Part shown: positions 55,179 to 64,000 of the stretch, in pieces
Layout: each line of letters begins with the position of its first letter
How positions within the stretch are numbered: the stretch's first letter is position 1
NCBI GenBank assembly: GCA_963691705.1
Contig: OY829542.1
Location: 23,546,579-23,610,578, forward strand
Origin: Viola odorata
Taxonomy: Eukaryota > Streptophyta > Magnoliopsida > Malpighiales > Violaceae
Length of the DNA stretch: 64,000 nucleotides
Direction: 5' to 3'
Program-made: the position numbers and the translations under genes
Notes under the pieces: model-generated
The model's database searches: none
What the model was told of the DNA's origin: nothing
The model's input: only the letters and a program-made list of their open reading frames with translations

Positions 55179-58100
55179 TTGGATCATCTCACCCACAGTT
55201 GTTACGTGGTGGAACAGCCGGGAGATCCATCCCCAACCTCAGTCAATGCGGCATATGGTTACAACCAAGGACAATCCAACAATCAAGGGCAACCTAGGTT
55301 CCCACACGAAAGTAATCAATACTCCTGGAGACAGCATCCCAATCTAAGGTGGAGACAAGATCCGCCTCAGCCTAGCCAACCAAATCAGCAACCAAACCAA
55401 CAACAACAATACTTACCACAATACAACCAACAGCCACAACAGTCCCCCATAAATTTCCAACACTTCGTACCCAGACCACCAGGAGCAAATCAATCCAATG
55501 CCCCTGTGTTACCTCCTGTACCTCAACCGCTTGAGATTACCGGAGTACCTATCGAGGACACAATGCAAAAATTCATGCAAGCAACTCAATCCATCCTTGT
55601 CGAAATGCAAAAGCAAATAGGTCAGCTCACCGAACAGATCCAGCAAACAGGAACAAGTGGAAAATTACCTTCCACCACCGAGGATAACCCAAAGCACAAT
55701 GTAAGTGCTATCCATTTAAGGAGTGGAAGTGTTCTACCTGAACGAAAGGGTGCGAAATCGGATCGAGAGATTCACAACCAATCGTACGAAGACGAGGATG
55801 TGGATGTGGACGAGGAAGTACAAGAAGAAATTCAAGCAGACGTTCAGTCGGAGCCAATCTTGGCTAAGATTGGAACTCAGAGTGAAGCTGAGCCTGATAT
55901 TCCAGTTCAAACAGAACAACCGATCTTAGCTAAGACTGAGGCCAAGGCTGATGAGCAGGTTATGAAAACTCTGGAAATAGCAGATATCCCACCTCCCTAT
56001 CCTCCCAAGTCCTCTAAACAGAAGAAATTAGACGAGGCTAAGGACTTCATGAACATTTTTGGCAAAGTGGCAGTGAATATTCCTATGCTAGATTTAATTT
56101 CAAAAGTACCTTCTTATGCAAGATTTTTGAAAGAACTCTGTACTAACAAAAGGAAACTTGCAGGAATTGAGAGAGTGAATCTTATGCAGAATGTTTCTTC
56201 AGTACTTCAGAGTAAACTACCGGAGAAGTGTGGAGATCAAAGAACCTTCACCATCCCTTGCAAAATTGGGAACAAAACGGTGGAGAAAGCTCTTTGTGAC
56301 TTAGGAGCTGGGATCAACGTAATGTCCTTAAGGGAATATGTAGAATTACAAATGGGACCGATGAAGGAGACACAAGTGGTGATACAACTAGCTGACCGAA
56401 CCGTGATCCATCCTAAGGGTTTGGTAGAGGACGTTTTAGTCCAAGTCAATAATTTTATATACCCTGTGGACTTTTATATTGTTAAGATGGACTCTGATTT
56501 ACCTTCTTGTACCACTGATGTGCTCTTGGGCAGACCTTTCCTTAGGTCCGCTAGAGCAAAGATAGATGTTTACGAAGGTAGTATTATTTTGGAATTCTTT
56601 GGAAGTATGATTAAATTTTACATGAAAGAGGGATTAAAATATCAAAATGAGATGCATAGTGTTAATTTTATTGATATCTTATATCCTATTGAAGAAGAGA
56701 CTGCAGACTTAAATACTACTGACCCACTTGATTTTGTCTTAAGCAGAAGTGTCTCAGCTAAGACTCTGGATGAAATGGAAGATCGAGTAGGAAACCGAGA
56801 AGATCTTAGGGAGATCCTAACAGACCTTCATGAGACTGGACCAGTGAAGGAATCATTACCTTGCCCACTGTTTAGCATGTCTAACTCTAAGATTTTACCA
56901 TCTACTGTGCAGGCACCAGAGCTTGATCTTAAGGAATTGCCAGAACATCTTAAGTACACCTATCTAGGCCAAGACAGAACTCTGCCAGTAATAATCTCAG
57001 CTAAGCTTTCCAGCGAGGAAGAAGCAAGATTGACATGCGTCTTGAAGGAGCATAAAGAGGCTATTGGGTGGACTCTAGCAGACATCAAGGGCATATCCTC
57101 AACCATTTGTACCCACAAAATTCATGTGGAAGAGGATAAGAAAATGATTAGACAACCCCAAAGGAGGCTTAACCCTCCAATGATGGAAGTTGTCAAGAAA
57201 GAAATCATTAAATTGCTTGATGCTGGAATTATTTACCCAATCTCTGATAGTTCATGGGTTTCCCCTGTGCAGGTCGTCCCTAAAAAGACTGGAATCACCG
57301 TGACTGAAGGAGAAGATGGAGTAAAAAGAACCGCAAGAATTCAGAATGGATGGAGAGTCTGCATAGACTACTGCAGACTTAACCAAGTCACTAGGAAAGA
57401 TCACTTTCCATTACCATTCATCGACCAAATGGTGGAAAGATTGACTGGGAAGTCCCATTACTGTTTCTTGGATGGTTATTCGGGATTTCACCAAATCCCA
57501 GTGGCATTAGAAGACCAAGAGAAGACGACATTCACATGTCCCTTCGGGACCTTTGCATATAGAAGGATGCCATTCGGATTGTGCAATGCACCTGCCACCT
57601 TTCAGAGGTGTATGGTTAGTATCTTTTCAGATTATGTAGAAAAAGGTATCGAAGTGTTTATGGATGACTTCACCGTATATGGAGATAACTTTGATAAATG
57701 CTTAGCTACTTTGGAACATGTTTTGAAAAGGTGCGAGGCCACCAATCTCGTCCTTAACTATGAAAAATGTCATTTCATGGTCGAACAAGGTATTGTCCTA
57801 GGTCATGTAGTTTCTAAAAAGGGCATAGAAGTTGACCAGGTTAGAAGTTTTTTAGGCCATGCAGGATTCTATCGCAGGTTTATTAAGGACTTCTCGAAGA
57901 TTGTGGAGCCGATGTGCAAATTGTTGCAAAAAGAAGTGGAATTCAATTTTGACGAATCTTGCCAAGAAGCGTTTGACAAGATCAAAGATAAACTCACATC
58001 AGCCCCAATCATCAAAGCACCAGATTGGGACCTTCCATTCGAATTGATGTGCGACGCTAGCAACTCAGCAGTTGGTGCGGTTCTAGGGCAGAAGATTGGC

Positions 58101-59330
58101 AAAGATCCACACGTGATCTACTATGCCTCTAAGATGCTCAACGATGCCCAAAAGAACTATACCACAACCGAGAAGGAATTGTTCGCAATAATCTTTGCAT
58201 TGGACAAATTCAGATCATATTTGTTGGGAATGAAAGTCATAGTCTTTTCAGACCATGCGGCCTTGAGGTATCTTTTGACAAAATCTGAATCTAAGCCAAG
58301 ACTGATTCGCTGGGTTTTACTTTTGCAGGAACATAACTTAGAAATCAAGGACAAAGCAGGAAAGAAAAACTTGGTCGCCGATCACCTAAGTAGATACTTC
58401 GTGAAAAATGATTCAGAACTAATCAGAGATGACTTTCCAGACGAACATCTATTTGCCATCCAAGTAAATAGACCATGGTTTGCCGACTTAGTCAATTTCT
58501 TAGCCACGGGTAAGCACCATGGAGACCTAACGGCTCAAGAAAAGGTTAAGATTAAGCACGACAGCAGGTATTTCATTTGGGATGATCCTTATCTTTGGAA
58601 AATTGGGTCTGATCAGTTGATTAGAAGATGCATTCCTGAAACTGAAATTCCTTCTGTTTTGAGATTTTGTCACTCTTATGCATGTGGTGGACATTTTGGA
58701 GCTAAGAGAACAGCCTTAAAATTCCTAGAGTCAGGATTTTATTGGCCTACTCTATTTCATGATAGTTATATGTTTTGTAAGACATGCCCTGAATGCCAAA
58801 AGATAGGAAACATAAGCGCTAGAAATCAAATGCCCATGAACGTTATATTAAATTGTGAGATTTTTGATCTATGGGGCATTGATTTCATGGGGCCATTTCC
58901 TATATCAGATGGAAAACAATATATACTACTTGTTGTGGATTACGTGTCTAAATGGATAGAAGCTAAAGCAACTAGGACTAACGATGCTAGAACTGTTGTT
59001 GCCTTTTTGAAAACTAACGTTTTGAACAGATTTGGCATTCCTAGGGGGATCATTAGCAACCGAGGCACACACTTTTGCAATAGTATTATTGTTTCTCTTT
59101 TCAGAAAGTATGGTGTAACCCACAAAATCTCCACTGCATACCACCCTCAATCCAATGGCCAAGCGGAGGTATCAAACAGAGAAGTCAAATCGATCTTAGC
59201 TAAGACAGTTGGCTTAGATCGACGAGACTGGAGTCAAAGACTGGATGATGCGCTCTGGGCATATAGGAATGACTCCCTGCAAATTGGTGTATGGAAAAGC
59301 CTGTCATCTGCCAGTAGGTATGCAACATAG
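55179..59330 (+). pseudogene. Pol of Athila A2: protease, RT, RNase H, integrase
   Basis: In frame with gag. A Gln/Pro-rich linker is followed by protease ([21 protein letters not shown]), RT ([37 protein letters not shown], catalytic FMDDFTVYG) and RNase H ([24 protein letters not shown]). The integrase zinc finger (H..GGH....C..C) and core follow. In RT about 18 residues between GIEVDQ and [10 protein letters not shown] are deleted in frame. The second integrase Asp appears as Asn ([10 protein letters not shown] for the usual ISDGGTHFCN). Near 59262 a small deletion shifts frame and the ORF ends in unrelated residues. Confidence 0.9.
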
Positions 59331-59745
59331 AGCTTATTGGGCAATTCAGAAATGCAATCTAAGGTACGAGCAAACAGGTGAGGAAAGGAAACTCCAACTC
59401 CATGAGATGGAAGAATTGAGGAATCAAGCATATGACAACCAGCTCTTAGCTAAGATCAGGATGAAAACATACCATGATAGCAAGATTGTTGAGAAGAATC
59501 TCCAACTTGGGGGAAAAGTCCTTCTATACAATTCCAGATTCAAGCTTTTCCCAGGTAAGCTTAAGACCAAATGGGAAGGTCCATATGTTATCACTAATAT
59601 TTACCCTCATGGTGCAGTGGATATTAAGAATGAAAAGACAGGGATCGTATTCAAAGTAAATGGACAACGACTTAAACCTTTCCTAGAAGGATTTCCAACG
59701 TTTCAGGAAACTCAGGCGATTGAAGCCCCACCTAAGATTCATTAA
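59263..59745 (+). pseudogene. Integrase C-terminal part of Athila A2, shifted frame
   Basis: It resumes as [27 protein letters not shown] and ends with [28 protein letters not shown], the integrase C-terminal domain. It is separated from the main pol ORF only by the frameshift near 59262. Confidence 0.85.
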
Positions 59746-60274
59746 AAGCACAGCAAAGTCATGCCTAGGATTATAACTAGGGCGCTACATGGGAGGAAAT
59801 CCATGCTCTTTATTTTTAGTTCTTTTGAATAAAATTAATTGCTCAAATATTCTTCGGGTTTCTTGACTGATTTTCTCTTGCTGAAATTTTCAGATATTTT
59901 TTTGATGGAAATTTTCTGGAGTGACTTTTAGGAATTAAGTGTGGTGAGGAATCTTGGCTAAGTCTAATTGATCTTAGCCACATTTATTCTCACTTGGATT
60001 TGGTGACACGCGGAGAAAAAGGAGGAAAAGAGAAGGTAGCGTGTTTTGAAGGAGGAGAAATTAAAAGGATAACGGTCATATTTTTTAAATTGCTAATTAT
60101 TACTCGAAAATCAACTTTTCAGATTTTAATTAGTAGTTATCTTTCTATCTCCTCACCTCCCACAAACACCAAATCCCTAAAATCTCGCCCTCTTCCTCAT
60201 ATCTCTCAAATCACCTCAACTAAACGTCCTCCACTCCTCCTACTTTCACTCCACGATTTTCTTAGCATATTACC
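59746..60274 (+). other. Spacer before the env-position ORF
   Basis: Non-coding. A PPT-like AAGTGTGGTGAGG occurs at 59937-59949, and a long pyrimidine-rich stretch (about 60138-60265) precedes the ATG. It is plausible as a splice-acceptor and leader region for a subgenomic mRNA. No TATA box is clear. Confidence 0.45.
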
Positions 60275-62242
60275 ATGGGAAAATCCAAGAGATCATCTGC
60301 CAAGAAGGTAAAATCCATTCCAATCAAGCAAGCATCTCCTATTCCTTCGCCATCTCCCTCTCTTTCAAATCCAGAGGAAGATTTGCCTCAAAACATCATC
60401 GAGGCACTTGATATCACGAGGACAATCATGTCCATAGACACTGCCACCTCTGATTCTCCGAAGAAGATCCTCTCCACTCCCACTTCAGTTCCTACCTCTG
60501 CACATCCAGCCAAGAAAAAGATTGACCTCGACAAAGAAGCAAAAACCCAATCTAGGGTTAGCAAACCGGCTGACTCTGAGGTGCAGGAGATTTTGAATTC
60601 TGAGCCTAAGTGTGAAGACGGTTCGGCAAAATCTAAGAAATCGGGGAAGAGGAAGGCTGATGCGAGTGTTGGATCAGCGCCTGCAAAAAGAACTCGCTCT
60701 GCTGCTGCCAAAGGCAAAAAGAAAGTAGAGAGCGCCGACTCTGATGCTGATGCGGTTGTAGCCTTGGCCAAGCCTGCGGCCAAGGCTGCCAAGGTAACCC
60801 TTCCACCCCTTAACTCTTTGAAAGGTTGTTTGAGGCCTGATACCCCTGATTTTAGGGCTAGATTGACTAGTAAACATGCCTGTGAGATAACTCAGTTTGC
60901 TGTCCTTGATTTTTCCTTTCTTGACGACTTGGGGATAGGTAATAGAGTTAGGCAGTTTATTTCCAATCTTGGGTGGGATTGTTTTTTCTATCTTGATATG
61001 CCCGCTTATGCTGAGCTGTGCTTAGAGTTTCATTGTTCCTTTTGGTTAGATCAGGAGAGATTGTATGCTAATGGTAGAGCTTTTCCTGATCTAAGTGCTA
61101 CTGATGTCGTGCACTTTCGTCTGCTTGATAAATTGTGTCATTTTTCAATTGATGATTTTAACTTGTTGCTTGGTTTTGTGACTGAGGATGGCCTCAAGTC
61201 TGATGAATACGTGTATGCCCTGACTGATTATCCCCCTGACTGGGATAAGACGGTGGCCTATGGGGAATTGATTGGTGACTGTGCTGCTAAGTTAGATAAA
61301 AATTCAAAAGCTCACCAAATCCGAGATCCTACTTTGAGGATTCTCCAAAGGATCCTTTCAATCAATCTCTCAGCCAAGACCACAGTCTCGGGTAATATTT
61401 CAAAACTTGAGACATTTTTGCTTTGGTGCATGCTGCATGAGAAAAGAGTCAATCTTGGCTATTGGATTGTTAGGCAGATAAAAGCGTGTGACTCCCTTCC
61501 TAGAATGATCTTAGGAACTCTGATTTCCCATATGGCTACTATTGCTAGGGGCATATACTTATCTGCTTTGAATTTATATAAATCTTGTGCCATTAAGATC
61601 ATGGATCTTAAGGCGTTTGACCAAATGGGTCATTTCCACGAGGAAAAAGGCTATCTCTGCTTTAATACAGGATTTACCCCAGCGGCAGACCACCTTTTTG
61701 GGAAGAGGATCAACGGGAATTTCAAGATCAAGCCAATCCATTTTGACGGTGCAGCAGAGCAACCCGATCTTACCCAAGATGCCCAGCAGCCTGAGATGTC
61801 TTCTGATGACTTCAAACCAGCTCATCCGATGATTCCAGAATGGGCAGATAGATTCCTTGAGCTTGTACAGATCTAGCTCGAAGCTTTCACAACAAATCAG
61901 AAGTTGTTTCATGAGACCTAAGGCTCCACTCAAAAACAAATGCAGCAGATTGTTGACCAGCAGCAATCTCTGTTTGCGAGTGTTGAGTTAGCTCAGAAGG
62001 AACGGCTGGACAAATTCATGGAGCAGCAGAACGCGAGATATCAACACATCCAGACTCATTTGGAAGTGACTTTCAAGTACATCCAGGCCATAGACAAGGT
62101 TGTTGCACACATTCGCAACAAGGTGAATGATCACTTCAGCACCACAAGTGATTCCAGTGCAGCTGACTCTGATGAAGACACTGAACCAGCACCGTCTGTG
62201 CAAGACCCGAAACAACCACCTCCACCTCCATCACCTAAGTGA
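60275..62242 (+). pseudogene. Env-position ORF of Athila A2 (ATHILA ORF-1-like), two in-frame stops
   Basis: The first segment, 60275-61876 (533 codons), has a Ser/Lys/Pro-rich N-terminus with KKRK-type basic motifs. A globular domain typical of the plant ATHILA ORF-1 / putative plant transposon protein family follows (TSKHACEITQFAVLDFSFLD, LGWDCFFYLDMPAYAELC, FHCSFWLD, FRLLDKLCHFSIDDFNLLLGF). After TAG 61874-61876 and TAA near 61919 the same frame continues at 61940-62242 with a Gln-rich predicted coiled coil and an acidic, proline-rich end. I see no signal peptide or strong membrane segment, so the env label rests on position only. Confidence 0.75.
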
Positions 62243-63386
62243 ATGCAGCCCCCAGGTCGTGTCTTTTCTTTCCCTCTTTTACAAAAATTTTGTGTCTTTT
62301 TATTTTAATCTTTACTCTCATTTACACATTGAGGACAATGTGTTCTCTAAGTGTGGTGAGGGTGGTTTTAGGATACGTGTTGTATATACATGTTCTTGTG
62401 TGTTTTTTTTTTTTGATTTTCCTTTATCGCATGAATTTTTTGTGTGAATCTAGGCTAAGTTAGTTGGCCTAGATCGTCTTTTCCATGTCTGATGCATGAT
62501 TTTCTAAATCTTTTTGTGTGTTTTAGGCATGTATATTTTCTGTTTTGTTTGTGTGTCAGCGGAATTTTCTGAACTATGCCTAAGGCCTGTTTTCTTGAAT
62601 ATCTTAGACTTGACCTTTAGCATACTTCACCTTGTGACCCCATAGCTTTTGAACACAGCATGCTCAGCACCTAAAGACATCCATATTGCACATAATTATA
62701 GGGTCCAACATTGTGTGATTGACTTGACACTTAGGCAAACATTCACCAAATATACTTAATAACCCCTTAAGGAAAACTACTAAGTGGACAATGGAATTTT
62801 GATGCCTTGTAAATTATGTTGAATTGCTCTAATGTAGAGAACTACTGCTATGCCTAGTAAAATGCAGCTCTAGAAAAAAAATGCAATTGTCTTGATATTT
62901 CTGCCTCACTAAGCAGAAATAATCAAGAAACTTTTAAAAAGAGCAATAGAAAAAAAAATGCATTGTCTTGATATTTCTGCCTCACTAAGCAGAAATAATC
63001 AAGAAACGTTTTAGCTTTACTGGCATAGGAAAATAAAACTTCAGGCAAGGTACCTAGATGATGATATTGAGCAGTTGAAATTAAGGGGGGGGAATCCAAG
63101 TCGGTGGGTGTTTTGTCTCGTTCAGTCTGTTGTGGAATGCAAAGATGCTATGGTTATGTGGAATTCAGATGTCTAGGGTGCTGATTAGGCTGTGTTCACA
63201 AGGGTTGGGATCCATTGAGAAGTATGCTGATTGTTATAGGCCGAAGATGTAAAAGGGAATTGACTAAGGGTAATCTGTCCAGAAAATTTTGCCACTGTTT
63301 GTTCGCTCTGTTTTGAGTCTTCCTTTTTGTCTTAGTTAAGAGTCTAGTATGCTTGGGGGCAAGCATTGTTTAAGTGTGGTGAGGTT
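62243..63386 (+). other. 3' untranslated region of Athila A2
   Basis: Non-coding. It contains a PPT-like AAGTGTGGTGAGG at 62349-62361 and two copies of a stem-loop at 62890-62928 and 62966-63004. The functional-position PPT, AAGTGTGGTGAGG, is at 63372-63384, three bases before the 3' LTR. Confidence 0.6.
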
Positions 63387-64000
63387 TGATTGACGCTTTA
63401 TTCCATGTGTTTTTACCACTGTAAAACTCCCTTTTTGTGGCAGAAACAATCCTTTCGACGTCAATTTGGGTTCTTTTGAGTAATCTTGGGCAAGACTGGT
63501 TTTTGGAAGAAACGGGTGCTGGAACGAAAGATTGGCAATCTTAGCCGCGTGTCTTGGCTAAGATTGCAGGATAGAGGCGTGCACACCATGGACTCAAGGA
63601 AGCAAGATCAGATCAGAAGACCAGCTGACGATTACATCCACTTGAGGAAATCTTTGATGTAATCTTATTTAAACAAACAAAAACACTTAGTTATTATCTT
63701 TTTATTATGTTCGATTTAGAATTCAAACAATTGGGATTTCTATCCCTACTTTTTAGTTAATTTGAATTGAGGAGTTTGGAAAGAAACGTGATTGGCGGGG
63801 ACTCTAACCTTGATAAAGGTTAGGGAAGGCTGTCAATAACGGTATCTTCCATTCTCCCCTCTTCTAGTTTTGTAAACATTTCGGCTGTGATTTTCCTTGA
63901 AGGATATCGCATTTTTAAATTAAATTGATGTTCTTGAATTGTTTCCCTTTTTCTTTGATTATGATATCTAGTAGCTAAACACCTAGTTCTTGGTAAGGGT
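63387..64000 (+). repeat. 3' LTR of Athila A2 (first 614 bp)
   Basis: It matches 52640-53253 with nine transitions and no indels. The palindrome copy is at 63552-63563. The rest lies outside the window. Confidence 0.92.

Larger units (their letters stand above)
52640..64000 (+). mobile_element. Young Athila-type Ty3 element A2 (3' LTR runs off the window)
   Basis: The 5' LTR is 52640-54106, followed by a PBS at 54112, gag-pol at 54186-59330, an integrase tail to 59745, an env-position ORF at 60275-62242, and a 3' LTR starting at 63387. The visible 614 bp of the two LTRs differ at nine sites, all transitions (about 1.5%). The element has few lesions but carries a stop in gag, a frameshift and an active-site change in integrase, and two stops in the env-position ORF. 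Confidence 0.92.

Noticed and set aside
63081..63094. AAGGGGGGGGAA as the polypurine tract of Athila A2
   Set aside because: It is about 300 bp from the LTR start; the purine-rich AAGTGTGGTGAGG directly before 63387 is in the right place.

Overview
The window is nuclear DNA from a flowering plant, most probably a eudicot. Genes have many short GT-AG introns in AT-rich sequence, the retrotransposons belong to plant-specific lineages, and one intron holds a decayed plastid-type tRNA gene. Only three plausible host genes are present. Most of the rest is nested transposable elements.

Genic islands. At 6.7-9.3 kb (+) lies a ten-exon short-chain dehydrogenase/reductase (322 codons, DHRS12-like). 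Its 3' end faces a seven-exon choline kinase at 9.9-12.5 kb (-). A second choline kinase with the same exon sizes lies in the same orientation at 28.8-30.9 kb (-), so the two are direct duplicates now separated by about 16 kb of retrotransposons. The first copy carries the tRNA-Asp pseudogene in an intron and a frameshifted C-terminus.

Element layout. (1) 1-5003 (-): an old Athila-type Ty3 element whose LTR is split by a 960-bp solo LTR; it inserted into the leader of a still older Athila-like element (PBS at 5084, LTR from 5108). (2) 14.5-28.3 kb (+): a decayed Ty3 element (family C). Its 5' LTR is interrupted by a solo LTR and by a very young gag-only element of related family B (16203-20832; LTRs differ at 1 of 1211 bp; TSD GTTAG). 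The C pol region is tandemly duplicated, and one copy has a deletion with templated filler DNA. (3) 32.9-39.4 kb: SINE-like units, hairpin MITEs, a 1-kb DNA transposon and small gene fragments. (4) 39.5-46.2 kb (-): a Ty1/copia element. (5) 46.2-52.0 kb (+): a Tat-lineage Ty3 element with a second RNase H, inserted in the copia 5' LTR and truncated in integrase. (6) 52.6 kb to the right edge (+): a fairly young Athila element with gag-pol, an env-position ORF and part of its 3' LTR.

As a whole, this is a gene island in repeat-rich chromatin. Many element ORFs are broken by C-to-T or G-to-A type changes, as expected for methylated, silenced DNA. The most unusual signals are the gag-only element that shares a leader motif with its relative, the palindromic motifs repeated inside the LTRs, and a 12-bp palindrome scattered through the Athila family. 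All coordinates, splice sites and alignments were read by eye.
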